A stretch of DNA of 64,000 nucleotides from Nocardia amikacinitolerans NBRC 108937 (GCF_001612615.1 NZ_BDAU01000008.1:124001-188000), one strand, 5' to 3'; counted from the first letter of the stretch, positions 17,834 to 27,103 are shown. Made by a program: numbers and translations. Notes: generated by a model not told the origin, from the sequence alone.

Positions 17834-18358
17834 ATGAAGAACGAACGACAGTATCGACTCGGCGTGGATTTCGGCCGGGTCATCCAGGGCGCCGCGCTGC
17901 CCTCCGGTGACGCCGACACTGTCTTCCTCGGCGGCGGCGACGCGGACGCCATGCGAACTCCGCCGAGCCCCAACGCTTTCGAGGTGCTCGCGCGATTGGT
18001 CGCGCTGTTCGAGGGGCGCGCCTGGATCATCTCCAAATGCGGTCCGCGCGTGGAACAACGCACCCAGCGGTGGCTCGACCACCACGATTTCTACGAGCGG
18101 ACCGGAATTCCGCGCGGCAACCTCCGCTTCTGCCGGGAACGCGCCGACAAGGCGATTCACTGCGCCGAACTCGGCATCACGCACATGATCGACGACCGTC
18201 TCGACGTGCACCGGGCGCTGCGCGGTCTGGTGCCGCATTTGTACCTTTTCGGCCTGCAATCCGGACCGATCCCGGAGTGGGTCCAACACGTCCCGACCTG
18301 GGCGGAAACCGAACCCGCTGTGGTGGCAACGATCACGCCGCGACCCGCGGAAAAGTAG
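17834..18358 (+). CDS. HAD-like hydrolase domain protein of unknown substrate
   Basis: 174 residues from ATG 17834 (ATG 17822 is an alternative). The chain starts RLGVDFGRVIQG, a degenerate HAD motif I, and later has MIDDRLDVHRAL, matching the HAD acidic motif IV. The middle (AWIISKCGPRVEQRTQRWLDHHDFYERTGIP) is typical of uncharacterised actinobacterial proteins related to 5'(3')-nucleotidases. The second Asp of the usual DxD is missing, so catalysis is uncertain. Confidence 0.7.
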   Translation: MKNERQYRLGVDFGRVIQGAALPSGDADTVFLGGGDADAMRTPPSPNAFEVLARLVALFEGRAWIISKCGPRVEQRTQRWLDHHDFYERTGIPRGNLRFCRERADKAIHCAELGITHMIDDRLDVHRALRGLVPHLYLFGLQSGPIPEWVQHVPTWAETEPAVVATITPRPAEK

Positions 18359-18481
18359 CGACACGCCGCTCGCCGTGAAACATTGGGTTGAAACATGTAT
18401 CCTTCACGAGGACGCATTCGCGTTCGAATTCTGTTGACCAGGTAGACGGCGCGCGACCGGTCGGTCGCGGCGGGAACGATC

Positions 18482-18634
18482 AGGAGGTGGGTTGCCATGC
18501 GCAGTGAACCTCCCAGTCGAAGGCCGCGCGGCGCCGCCCCTTCGCATACCTGGTAGGTCTGCGTCGCCTGGGTGGGCGCCTCGCGGTGTGAAACTTCGTG
18601 CACTTTTCACCCCACGCTGTGCTGAGGACCTCCC
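18482..18634 (+). promoter_or_regulatory. mgtE 5' leader with mutually exclusive GGAGGT/ACCTCC pairings
   Basis: GGAGGT of the leader-peptide ribosome-binding site can pair with ACCTCC inside the peptide's own coding region (GAACCTCCC, about 18507-18515) or with ACCTCC immediately before the mgtE ATG (18628-18633). A further stem-forming pair, GTGAA (18588-18592 region) and TTCAC (18604-18609 region), lies between. The layout would let ribosome progress on the leader peptide decide whether the mgtE start is free. Confidence 0.4.
18497..18556 (+). CDS. Pro/Arg-rich leader peptide upstream of mgtE
   Basis: A 19-codon open frame, MRSEPPSRRPRGAAPSHTW, with a strong Shine-Dalgarno AGGAGGT (18482-18488) 8 bases before its ATG, ends 78 bases before the mgtE start. 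In enterobacteria and mycobacteria, short peptides rich in Pro or charged residues sense Mg2+ through ribosome stalling or destabilisation and control downstream Mg2+ genes. The same logic is inferred here. I do not recognise an M-box consensus. Confidence 0.55.
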   Translation: MRSEPPSRRPRGAAPSHTW

Positions 18635-19999
18635 ATGTCGCAGACCGATCTCATCGAAGCACGCCCGGTTCCGGCCGAGTCCCTGCTGGACTTCGTCGCC
18701 GAGTACCGTGTCGACGCCGCCCTCGACTGGCTCGACAACCACCCACCGCACTTCATCGCCGACCAGCTGGCCAGGATGGACGCCGTCCAGGCGGGCATGG
18801 CGTTCCGCCTGCTGGACAAGGATCTGGCGCTGGCCGTCTTCGAGGAGCTCGAGCCGGTCGACCAGCAGCAGATCCTGCAGGGCCTGCGCGATCAGAGCTT
18901 CCGCGAGCTGGTCGAGGGCATGGCCCCGGACGACCGTGCGCGCATGCTGCGCGAGGCGCCCGCCAAGGTCGCCAAGAAGGTGCTCGCCGGTCTGAGTCCG
19001 CGCGAGCGGCGGATGACCGCGGCCCTGCTCGGTTACCCCGAGGGTTCCGCAGGCCAGTACATGACGCCCGAGGTCGTCGCGTTGCCGCGCAACCTGACCG
19101 TCGCGGAGGCGCTGGCCATGGTGCGCGCCAAGGGCGCGGGTGCGGAAACGGTGTACACGCTGCCCGTCGTCGACGCGGGACGTCGGCTCACCGGCATCGT
19201 CGAACTGCGCGAACTGGTGCTGGCCGGCCCCGAAACCATGGTGTCCGAGCTGGTCGTCACCGAGCCCGCGTTCGCCCGCGCGACCGACTCCGCCGAGAAG
19301 GCCGCCCGCCTGATGCGCGAGACCAACGACATCAACCTGCCGGTCGTGGACAGCGAGGACCGCCTCGTCGGCCTGCTCACCATCGACGACGCCGTGGAGG
19401 TCATCGAGGCCGCCGACAGCGAGGACGTCGCCCGTCAGGCCGGTTCGGCGCCGTGGGAGGGCCATTACATGGCGGCGGGCGTCTTCCAGCTGGCCCGCTA
19501 CCGCGCGCTGTGGCTGATGCTGCTGCTCTTCGCGGCGACGCTCACGGTGAGCGTCACCGATTTCTTCGAGGGCACCCTGGAGCAGGCCGCGCACCTCGCG
19601 CTGTTCATTCCGCTGCTGATCGGCGCGGGCGGCAACGCGGGCGCCCAGGCGGCCACCGCGTGTGTGCGCGCGCTCGCCGTCGGCGAGGTGCGAGTCTCGG
19701 ACCTCTTCAAGGTGATCTGGCGCGAGTGCCGGGTCGGTCTTGTGCTCGGATCCCTTTTGGCCAGTGCGGGTTTGGTGATCGGCGGGCTGTTCGTCGGTCC
19801 GCGCATCGCCGTGGTGGTAGCGATCACCCTTGTGCTGATCTGCGCGTGGGCCGCCACCATTGGCGGCACCATGCCGCTGCTGGCCAAGAAGCTGCGCATC
19901 GACCCCGCGGTGGTGTCGGCGCCGATGGTGACGACGCTGGTGGACGCCACCGGACTGATCATCTACTTCACGACGGCCAAGCTGGTCCTCGGGATCTGA
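18635..19999 (+). CDS. mgtE: Magnesium transporter MgtE
   Basis: 454 residues with the full MgtE layout. The N-domain of helical repeats covers ~20-125 (MDAVQAGMAFRLLDKDLALAVFEELEPVDQQQILQGL). Tandem CBS domains at ~130-250 (YMTPEVVALPRNLTVAEAL, DINLPVVDSEDRLVGLLTIDDAVEVIEA) sense Mg2+. The C-terminal ~190 residues form five membrane helices with the pore segment IPLLIGAGGNAGAQAATACVRALA. The ATG has GAGGA at 8 bases. It converges with the DUF3558 gene, only 4 bases separating the stops. Confidence 0.96.
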   Translation: MSQTDLIEARPVPAESLLDFVAEYRVDAALDWLDNHPPHFIADQLARMDAVQAGMAFRLLDKDLALAVFEELEPVDQQQILQGLRDQSFRELVEGMAPDDRARMLREAPAKVAKKVLAGLSPRERRMTAALLGYPEGSAGQYMTPEVVALPRNLTVAEALAMVRAKGAGAETVYTLPVVDAGRRLTGIVELRELVLAGPETMVSELVVTEPAFARATDSAEKAARLMRETNDINLPVVDSEDRLVGLLTIDDAVEVIEAADSEDVARQAGSAPWEGHYMAAGVFQLARYRALWLMLLLFAATLTVSVTDFFEGTLEQAAHLALFIPLLIGAGGNAGAQAATACVRALAVGEVRVSDLFKVIWRECRVGLVLGSLLASAGLVIGGLFVGPRIAVVVAITLVLICAWAATIGGTMPLLAKKLRIDPAVVSAPMVTTLVDATGLIIYFTTAKLVLGI

Positions 20000-20003
20000 C
20001 CCG

Positions 20004-20927
20004 TCACCGCTCGGGGAACAGGGCGAGCACCTGGGCCGCGACCTCGGCGGCCACCCCGTCCGAGGCCGAGGTGACCTCGATGACGGGGACCCGAGGACCG
20101 TGGGCAGTGCTTCCCGCGGGCAGCGCCGGGCCGACTTGGGCGGTGAAGATCGGAATGGTGTTGTCGTAGAGCGAGACCGAGCGACGGACGGGGCGGCCAT
20201 CGATACGCACCTCGGTGCCGAGCCGGGCCAGGTAGTCGGGAATCCGGTACTCGTAGCCGACGGTGACCACCTCGTCCCGGTAGCGGAACCGGCACGCGGT
20301 CAGGCGCGGTTCGCCGACATCGGTGGTGCCGGACAGCCGGGTACGCACTTCGCAGGGGTCGGCGCCGAGCAGGACGGTGCGCACGGTGTCGGGTGACGTG
20401 CCCTGGACCGGCCCCGCACGCCAGCGGTCCAGCATTCCGGGGGTGAGTTGCTCGGCCAGTGCGCAGGGATCGTTGGCCGTGACGCCGAAGTAGAGGGCGG
20501 CGCCCGCCGGGAATCGCGAGGTGATGCCGCACGCTCGCGCCGGTCCGGTCTCGGTATCGGGGACGACGCGCGCGGTCACGTCACCGATCTGCTCGGTCGC
20601 GCCGGTCACCTCGGCCAGCAGTGTCGGCGACCAGTACGCCTTGACGGCACCCCCCTCGCGCTCGACCACGGCGGTGCAGGAGTACAGGTCGGTCGTCACC
20701 TCGCGCACTTCGCCCAGATCGGCGAGGACGTCGCGGGGGAGCAGAGCGCACACGTCGATCTGCCGGGCGCCCCTGGCGACCTCCTGCTTCTGCTGTTCGG
20801 TGTGCGCGGGCTGCGACCAGAATTCCGGAGGATGCGCGGGCGGGCCGGAAACGGTTTCCTCGCTCGAATCGCCGCCGCAGCCCGCGGCGAGCAGCATGGC
20901 GGCGGTCAGGGCGAGTATGCGGTGCAT
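20004..20927 (-). CDS. DUF3558-domain lipoprotein (paralogue 1)
   Basis: 307 residues from ATG 20927 (SD GGAGGAT). Type II signal peptide MHRILALTAAMLLAAGC, lipid-modified Cys17. The mature part has the DUF3558 pattern: IDVCALLPRDVLADLG, YSCTAVV, GITSRFPAGAALYFGVTAND, VRTVLLGADPCEVRTRL, LTACRFRYRDEVVTVGYEYR. The family is confined to actinobacteria (LpqN/LppA-type cell-envelope proteins); no activity is established. It is the nearest to mgtE of three tandem minus-strand paralogues. Confidence 0.9.
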   Translation of the reverse strand: MHRILALTAAMLLAAGCGGDSSEETVSGPPAHPPEFWSQPAHTEQQKQEVARGARQIDVCALLPRDVLADLGEVREVTTDLYSCTAVVEREGGAVKAYWSPTLLAEVTGATEQIGDVTARVVPDTETGPARACGITSRFPAGAALYFGVTANDPCALAEQLTPGMLDRWRAGPVQGTSPDTVRTVLLGADPCEVRTRLSGTTDVGEPRLTACRFRYRDEVVTVGYEYRIPDYLARLGTEVRIDGRPVRRSVSLYDNTIPIFTAQVGPALPAGSTAHGPRVPVIEVTSASDGVAAEVAAQVLALFPER

Positions 20928-21111
20928 CGGATCCTCCGTCCGCGATGGCCGTGCCCGATCGAGTGCTCGCCTATCGAGTCTGCCGCCGGAGCAACCCTCG
21001 CGCAAACATCGCCGTCGTCAACGGAACGAGGCGGGCACCTGACTCGTCATCGTTTGGACGCCCCGCGTCGGTGTCCGCGCGGACGCGGCGACAGGAGCTG
21101 TCGCGGCCGGA

Positions 21112-22071
21112 TCAGTCGAACAGCGAAAGCGTTTGCCGCATGACTTCTTTCGCCACATCGTCGGATTCGGCGAGGACGCTGACGATCGGCACCGGCGGGC
21201 CGAACATCCCCGCGGGTTCCGCCTGCGGCAGTTCGGGGCCGACCGGCGCGTTGTAGCTGCGGATCGGGTCGTTGTCGCCGGACGGATTGGACCGGTAGAC
21301 GTTGTGACCGTCGAGCGTGAGGGTGGTGGCTGCGGCGGTGAGCACGCTCCGGTTCCTGTTCTCGTAGCTCAGGATCACCTCCTCGGCCCGGTAGGTGAAG
21401 GCACAGCCGTTCAGCGTGCGCTTGATGCCGAACTCGACGGTGTCCGCCAGCTTGCCGCGCACCGCGCACGGGTCGGCCCCGTGCAGCGCGGTGCGCACGG
21501 TGTCGGGTGACGTTCCCTGCGGCGGCGCCGAACGCCATCGGTCGAGGATGCCGGGGACCAAGCCTTCGATCGCCGCGCACAGATCGGTCGGCGTCTTCGT
21601 CTCGATGTCGAGGTAGACGCCGACTCCGGCCGGGAACTTGGCGGTCACACTGCAGTGCTGTTCCGAGGCGACGGTCCAGGTCGTCACATCGCCGAGCTGT
21701 CGCACCGTGCCGCGGTCCTGCGGGAACGGGTCCGGCAGTGCGTTGGTGGACCACTTCAGCGCGGTGCCCTCGCCATAGCCCGCGGGTCCGAGCGCCGCGT
21801 TGCACGCGGTCGGCTGATCGTTCTCGACCGCGCGCAACGCGCCGAACGCGGTGAGTTGGCCGAGGGTCTCGCGCGGAAGCAGCGCGCACACATCGATCCT
21901 GCGGGTGTGTCGCAGCACTTCGTCGCGCTGCTGGTCGTCCTGCGGGATCTTGGACCAGAAGTCCGCTCCCACAACGGGTTCCGTAGCAGCCGCCGAGTTC
22001 GTCGCCGGTTCGGACTGGCATCCGGCGGCGGTCAGGGCGATCGCGCCCACCAGCAGTAGTCGACGCAGCAT
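21112..22071 (-). CDS. DUF3558-domain lipoprotein (paralogue 2)
   Basis: 319 residues. The start ATG 22071 is chosen because AAGGGGGA stands 4 bases upstream; an in-frame ATG five codons earlier lies inside that site. Signal peptide MLRRLLLVGAIALTAAGC. The mature chain repeats the family framework: IDVCALLPRETLGQL, QHCSVTAKFPAGVGVYLDIETK, TSPDTVRTALHGADPCAVRGKL, LNGCAFTYRAEEVILSYENR. It shares the GTSPDTVRT segment with both neighbours, pointing to local gene duplication. Confidence 0.9.
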   Translation of the reverse strand: MLRRLLLVGAIALTAAGCQSEPATNSAAATEPVVGADFWSKIPQDDQQRDEVLRHTRRIDVCALLPRETLGQLTAFGALRAVENDQPTACNAALGPAGYGEGTALKWSTNALPDPFPQDRGTVRQLGDVTTWTVASEQHCSVTAKFPAGVGVYLDIETKTPTDLCAAIEGLVPGILDRWRSAPPQGTSPDTVRTALHGADPCAVRGKLADTVEFGIKRTLNGCAFTYRAEEVILSYENRNRSVLTAAATTLTLDGHNVYRSNPSGDNDPIRSYNAPVGPELPQAEPAGMFGPPVPIVSVLAESDDVAKEVMRQTLSLFD

Positions 22072-22099
22072 CGAGTCCCCCTTCATCGCAACGGATCCC

Positions 22100-22120
22100 A
22101 GTCGGGATGATGGCCCGACT
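22100..22120. promoter_or_regulatory. Inverted repeat upstream of DUF3558 paralogue 2
   Basis: AGTCGGG-N7-CCCGACT, perfect 7-bp arms, lies 29 bases upstream of the gene start. It could be an operator or an mRNA leader hairpin. No regulator is evident nearby. Confidence 0.35.
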
Positions 22121-22329
22121 CCCGCGAACCATCGCCGCCGAGTGTGCCCGTAGATCCGCCGTCTCGCAAAACGAGGATTGCATTGGTCCGGAGCGAGATC
22201 CACGCACGCCTGCGGCAAAGGCGATCAGGCTTGCCGGAAATTCATTGCGGCGCAGCGCCCTTGCGGCCCGCCGTGGTCACAACGCCCAGAGGCAGCCGGT
22301 TCCAGCGCGTGCGGGGTTTCGGCCCCGCG

Positions 22330-23304
22330 TCAGGCGGCGGGAAACAGTGCGGTCGCCCGGCGCAGGACCTCTTCCACCGCGGCCTCGTCTCGGCCGAACA
22401 CGCTGACGACCGGGAGCTTCGGTCCCATCGAGGACTCGGGCTTCGGCGAGGGCAATGGCGGACCCACTATCGCGTTGTACGAATGGAATTCGTCGGAGCT
22501 CGGATCGCCGTACCCCGGATGCCCGTTGATGGTGAAAATCGGTTCGCCCTGGGCGATCAGCCGCTCTTTGTCATAGGTGTACCGGACTTCGACGGTGTCG
22601 CCGCGATACGGAAAGGAGCACTTCCAGTCGCGCTGGTCCGCTACCACCGGGGTGACGCCGAGTTCGTTCGTGACCGCGCAGGGATCGCGGCCGAGCAGGG
22701 CGGTCCGCGGGGTGTCGGGCGAAGTGCCGTGCTGGGGTTCCTTGTCGAGCTGAGCGAGAATGGTCGGCAGTACCGCGTCGGCGACCGGGCACGGTTCGGT
22801 GCCCAGCGGTGTCGTGACGAAGATCATCACGGCCGCGGTCGACGGGAAGCTCGCGCTCGCGGTGCAATTGCGCTCGACCAGCTTGCCCTGGAGGTCCGGG
22901 TTGGAGTCGAGATCGCTGACCGTGCCGACGGTGACGGCGCCGACCTTCGTTGTGCGCCCGCGCTCCGACTGTTTAATGCCATTCGGCGCGACGGACAGCG
23001 TCCAGCTCAAAGCGGTTCCCTTGCCGTGTTCGGTCGGACCCATCCGCGCTTCGCACCAGCTCGGCATGCGGACATCCACCCAATTCACCGTGCCGATTCG
23101 GGCCAGTTCGGTGCGCGGGACGAGCGCGCACGGATCGATGGCCTGAACCTTGCGCAGCACTTCCCAACGCTGCTCGTCGGTCTCCGGCGCGGTGACCCAG
23201 TATCCCCCGGAACCGGCGGGCGCGGGCGGCGGCTCTTCCTGACAGGCGATGACACTGAGCAGAACAACAGTGGCTGCCGCGACCATCCCGAACCTGCGTA
23301 GCAC
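22330..23304 (-). CDS. DUF3558-domain lipoprotein (paralogue 3)
   Basis: 324 residues, GTG start with AAGGGGGG upstream. Lipoprotein signal MLRRFGMVAAATVVLLSVIAC (Cys21) followed by a Pro-rich spacer. Family landmarks: IDPCALVPRTELARIG, ERNCTASASFPSTAAVMIFVTT, GTSPDTPRTALLGRDPCAVTNEL, DWKCSFPYRGDTVEVRYTY. It is the most divergent of the three but keeps the paired cysteines. It is first in transcription order of the minus-strand array; ~260-base gaps between members suggest separate promoters. Confidence 0.9.
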   Translation of the reverse strand: MLRRFGMVAAATVVLLSVIACQEEPPPAPAGSGGYWVTAPETDEQRWEVLRKVQAIDPCALVPRTELARIGTVNWVDVRMPSWCEARMGPTEHGKGTALSWTLSVAPNGIKQSERGRTTKVGAVTVGTVSDLDSNPDLQGKLVERNCTASASFPSTAAVMIFVTTPLGTEPCPVADAVLPTILAQLDKEPQHGTSPDTPRTALLGRDPCAVTNELGVTPVVADQRDWKCSFPYRGDTVEVRYTYDKERLIAQGEPIFTINGHPGYGDPSSDEFHSYNAIVGPPLPSPKPESSMGPKLPVVSVFGRDEAAVEEVLRRATALFPAA

Positions 23305-23422
23305 AGTAACCCCCCTTGTGCGGCGCGCCGACTGCGCGCTTCTGGCCCAGCAGTCTGCCCGCTCCCCGGCGCGCGTCGCAACCGACCGAGATGCGCCGCC
23401 GAATCTGGCGGGCCCCTTCGGT

Positions 23423-23566
23423 TCAGCTCGGCGGGAACGGGTCGGTGAGGCGCTGCAGGACCTCCGGGTCGTGGCCTGTCAGTCTCTCCACCAGTTGAGG
23501 TGCGGAGTCCTGGCCGGGCTCGGCGCGGATTCGGTACCGGCAAACCGGCGACGTGGGGTCGACCAC
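23423..23566 (-). pseudogene. Possible truncated remnant of a secreted protein gene
   Basis: A frame ending TGA at 23423 reads VDPTSPVCRYRIRAEPGQDS then APQLVERLTGHDPEVLQRLTDPFPPS. It has the Cys-x-Tyr-Arg-x-Arg texture of DUF3558 C-termini and a coding-like composition, but a stop 10 codons upstream of GTG 23566 and no signal peptide. It may be a decayed fourth copy. The rest of the 23305-23840 gap holds a short direct repeat (GGCTAACTRCTGGCGAT, 23592 and 23610) and the NrdR boxes. Confidence 0.3.
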
Positions 23567-23738
23567 GGGCGCTCGTCGCTTCGGCGCCGACGGCTAACTA
23601 CTGGCGATGGCTAACTGCTGGCGATCGATCGCATCGCACCGAGGACCGCTGCGGTCGCGCGCGGGCGGGTGCCGCACAATGGGTGCCGCGCGCGGTGGTC
23701 TCACGGCGAAATGGTTGCCCGTGACGTGCGCCGCAGCG

Positions 23739-23786
23739 ACACAAGGTGTTGTGCTGCATGGAGTTCTGAGCCACTAGGAGTAGTGT
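23739..23786 (+). promoter_or_regulatory. Pair of NrdR boxes upstream of nrdF
   Basis: ACACAAGGTGTTGTGC (23739-23754) and CCACTAGGAGTAGTGT (23771-23786), again with a 16-base spacer. The second box differs from its nrdHIE counterpart at one position out of 16 (A for T). TAGTGT may double as -10. This unites the two RNR transcription units in one regulon although 9 kb apart. Confidence 0.82.
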
Positions 23787-23807
23787 TCGGTGGTAGGAAC
23801 TCCGTGA

Positions 23808-24803
<996 letters not shown>

Positions 24804-24819
24804 TCCACCGTTCCCGAGC

Positions 24820-24845
24820 CGGGGCCCCGCCGCTGCGGGGCCCCG
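24820..24845 (+). terminator. Intrinsic terminator of nrdF
   Basis: Perfect 11-bp stem (CGGGGCCCCGC / GCGGGGCCCCG) with a 4-base loop, 17 bases after the nrdF stop, followed by CGTCGTTT. Confidence 0.85.
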
Positions 24846-24858
24846 CGTCGTTTACTGG

Positions 24859-25008
24859 GTGCACGTGGCTCAGCCGCTTTCCGGGTTCGCAGCGGGCTTC
24901 CGGGTTCGCACAGCTCAGGGTCCCTGGGTTCACGGCTCAGCGGGCTTTCACGGCGTAGCGGGGCTTTCCGAGTTTTCGCGGCTCAGCCGTTTCACCGGTG
25001 CCCGCGGC
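24859..25008. repeat. Low-complexity intergenic stretch of GGCTCAGC/TTTC/GGGTTC blocks
   Basis: Short motifs recur irregularly: CAGCCG or CAGCGG, GGCTTTC, CCGGGTTCGCA (24882 and 24899 areas), GCGGCTCAGC. No gene is supported. It lies between the convergent nrdF and dioxygenase-like genes. Confidence 0.4.
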
Positions 25009-25920
25009 TCAGCGGCCAGGCGGCGGACCGCCGGGGCGGCCACCGGGCGGCGGGCCGAAACCGCCTCCGGGAGAAGAGTTCTCGGATTTCGCGGCGACGC
25101 CGATGGTGAGTGCGACCGTGAGACCGGAGGCGGGTGTTCCGGTGACGGTGGCCAGCTCGGCGTCCCAGCCGTCGCCGAACACGGTGTCCGAGGCGAGCGA
25201 GACGCCGGACATGTTGCGGATGCTCTGCGCGTAACCCGAGTCGTGCGCGAAGACGGCCTCGCACACGTCCTGGGGGAGTGCGATCTGCGAGGTCAGCCGG
25301 GCGTTGCTGCCCGCGACCGCGGTCTCCAGCGATTCGTAGACCTCGAAGTGGATGTGCGGCCAGCGGCCCGAATAGCAGGCCGGGAAGATCGAGGTGAACG
25401 TCACCGCGCCTGCCGCGTCGGCGACCTGCACGCCGCGCAGGCAGTTCTGTTCGGTGACGCCCGGGCTGTAGAGCGAGTACGCGCCGGATCGGTCGCAGTG
25501 CCAGACGTAGACGGCCATGCCGGCGCCCGCGGCGCCGTTCTCGGCGAGATCACGTAGCGAAAGTTTCAGCGTCATCGGAACGCCTTCGGCCACACCGGAA
25601 TACGAGCCGAAGCTGGTGGTGATGTCGGAGCGGACCACGCCGGATTCGACGAGCACGTTGGGCCCGTTGGAGCCGTCGCCCGGGTACGGTCCCGCCGTCT
25701 CCTGCGGCGCCGCGCTCACCGCGCTCGCGTCGCTCGCCGCCGCGCTCGTGGCTGTGCTCGCGTTGGACGTACCTGTCTGCGAGGCCGTCGCACAGGCGGT
25801 CGCGGCCGTCGCCACTCCGGCGATCCCGAGAAAGCTCAGCGCTCGCCGCCGCGACATCACCCGCAGATCGTGCGCCAACCCGAGATCGTGCTCATGTGCT
25901 TCACCATTCCTACCCACCAC
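25009..25920 (-). CDS. Tat-exported intradiol-dioxygenase-like lipoprotein
   Basis: 303 residues from GTG 25920 (GGAGGA 5 bases upstream). The N-terminus has a twin-arginine signal (MSRRRALSFLGIAGVA) followed by ATACA, a plausible lipobox. The mature domain resembles the protocatechuate 3,4-dioxygenase beta/intradiol fold: AGPYPGDG, VYVWHCDRSGAYSLYS, FTSIFPACYSGRWPHIHFEVY. Two Tyr (SLYS, CYSG) and the HxH pair are the expected non-haem Fe3+ ligands. The tail is Gly/Pro-rich. Extracytoplasmic members are known in actinobacteria, but their substrate is not. Confidence 0.85.
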   Translation of the reverse strand: MVGRNGEAHEHDLGLAHDLRVMSRRRALSFLGIAGVATAATACATASQTGTSNASTATSAAASDASAVSAAPQETAGPYPGDGSNGPNVLVESGVVRSDITTSFGSYSGVAEGVPMTLKLSLRDLAENGAAGAGMAVYVWHCDRSGAYSLYSPGVTEQNCLRGVQVADAAGAVTFTSIFPACYSGRWPHIHFEVYESLETAVAGSNARLTSQIALPQDVCEAVFAHDSGYAQSIRNMSGVSLASDTVFGDGWDAELATVTGTPASGLTVALTIGVAAKSENSSPGGGFGPPPGGRPGGPPPGR

Positions 25921-26014
25921 GTTCTCCTCCGCTCGTTCACGTCGACAGCGAAGGTATGGGGCCGCGCTCGGACCGAACTGGGACAACGCTGGGAGTCCGC
26001 TGTGAGCCGAGCGC

Positions 26015-27103
26015 TCAGTCGGTGACGTACCCGTTCAACGTCTTCTGCACATCGCTGAGCAGGGCGCGGGCGGCGGTGAGTCCGTCGCCGTGCCAGACGC
26101 TGTCCTCGACCGCGAAGACGCGGCGGTCGCCTGCGGCGCCGAGTTCCTTCCATTCGTCGCCGCGCATGACCTTCTCGCCCTGTTCCTTACCGGATTCACC
26201 GGCCAGGACGACATAGATGACGTCGCCTTCGACCTTGGTGTCGAAATCGCCCGCGGCGACGTCGAAGGACGCGCCGCGCTGGGCGGTGGGGCGCTGGACA
26301 CCCACGTCGGCCAAGACCCGGCCCGCGAAACTCTCGCTGCCCTGGACCTGGATGGCGTCGCCGGTGAACCGGACGACCGAGGCCTGACTCTGGTTGGCTG
26401 CGATGGCGTTTCCGATGTCGGCGGCCTCGGTGCGGTAGTTCGCCAGCGCCGTGCCAGCCGCGCCGCTGCGGTCCAAACCCGCTGCGAAGGCGCTGAATTC
26501 GGCCTGCCAGCTGTTCGACGCCCCGACGAGCACGGTCGGCGCGATGGCCCGCAGCGCGTCGAAAGTGGCCGCGCCCGAGGGCTGTTCGCCGATGATGACG
26601 TCGGGACGCAGTTCCGCGATCTTGGCGAGGTCCGGCTCGGCAGCGGTGCCGACGCTCGGGATCTTCAGCACGCCGGTGCCGAGGAAGGCGGGCTGCGGAC
26701 GTTCCCCGTCCACGGTCACCGCACCGACCACGCGCTCCCACAGGCCCAGTGCACAAGTGGCGTCCAGCGCGGAGGTGGTCAGCACGACGATGCGCTGCGG
26801 ATCGGCGGGCACCTCGGAGACACCGGCGGCGTGCGTGACGCTTCGGGTGCCCGATGCCTGATCGGGCGCACTCGGCAGGGTGCAGGCCCTCGTCGTATCC
26901 CGCTCCAGCCCGATGACGCCCGCACCCGCGATATTGGTGGTGGTGCGGATGATCGAACTCGCGTCGTCGGTCTGGCTACCGCACCCGACCAGCGCCGCGG
27001 CGCAGACGGCCGCGACGGCGACAGCGCCGTTACGGACGACGACAGCGCCGTAACGGGTGGCGACAACGCGATTTCGGGTGCGAACGAGTGCGCTCACCGG
27101 CAT
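26015..27103 (-). CDS. Fe3+-siderophore-binding lipoprotein (FecB/FepB-like)
   Basis: 362 residues. Signal peptide II ending AALVGC (Cys ~41) after a long basic N-terminus. Periplasmic-binding-protein class III layout: PADPQRIVVLTTSALDATCALGL, GTAAEPDLAKIAELRPDVIIG, APTVLVGASNSWQAEFSAFAAGLDRSG, VRFTGDAIQVQGSESFAGRVLADVGVQRP. It captures ferric siderophores for an ABC importer encoded elsewhere. ATG 27103 has TACCCT 7 bases upstream and no SD, so it is probably leaderless. It occupies the place of M. tuberculosis fecB (Rv3044) beside ctaD. Confidence 0.92.
   Translation of the reverse strand: MPVSALVRTRNRVVATRYGAVVVRNGAVAVAAVCAAALVGCGSQTDDASSIIRTTTNIAGAGVIGLERDTTRACTLPSAPDQASGTRSVTHAAGVSEVPADPQRIVVLTTSALDATCALGLWERVVGAVTVDGERPQPAFLGTGVLKIPSVGTAAEPDLAKIAELRPDVIIGEQPSGAATFDALRAIAPTVLVGASNSWQAEFSAFAAGLDRSGAAGTALANYRTEAADIGNAIAANQSQASVVRFTGDAIQVQGSESFAGRVLADVGVQRPTAQRGASFDVAAGDFDTKVEGDVIYVVLAGESGKEQGEKVMRGDEWKELGAAGDRRVFAVEDSVWHGDGLTAARALLSDVQKTLNGYVTD

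Noticed and set aside
18359..18634. M-box (ykoK) riboswitch upstream of mgtE
   Set aside because: The conserved M-box sequence blocks could not be found by eye. The leader peptide arrangement explains the region better, though a covariance-model search would be needed to exclude it.
18404..20200. 598-codon open frame antisense to mgtE
   Set aside because: Shadow of mgtE; no recognisable protein features, and mgtE has complete domain structure.
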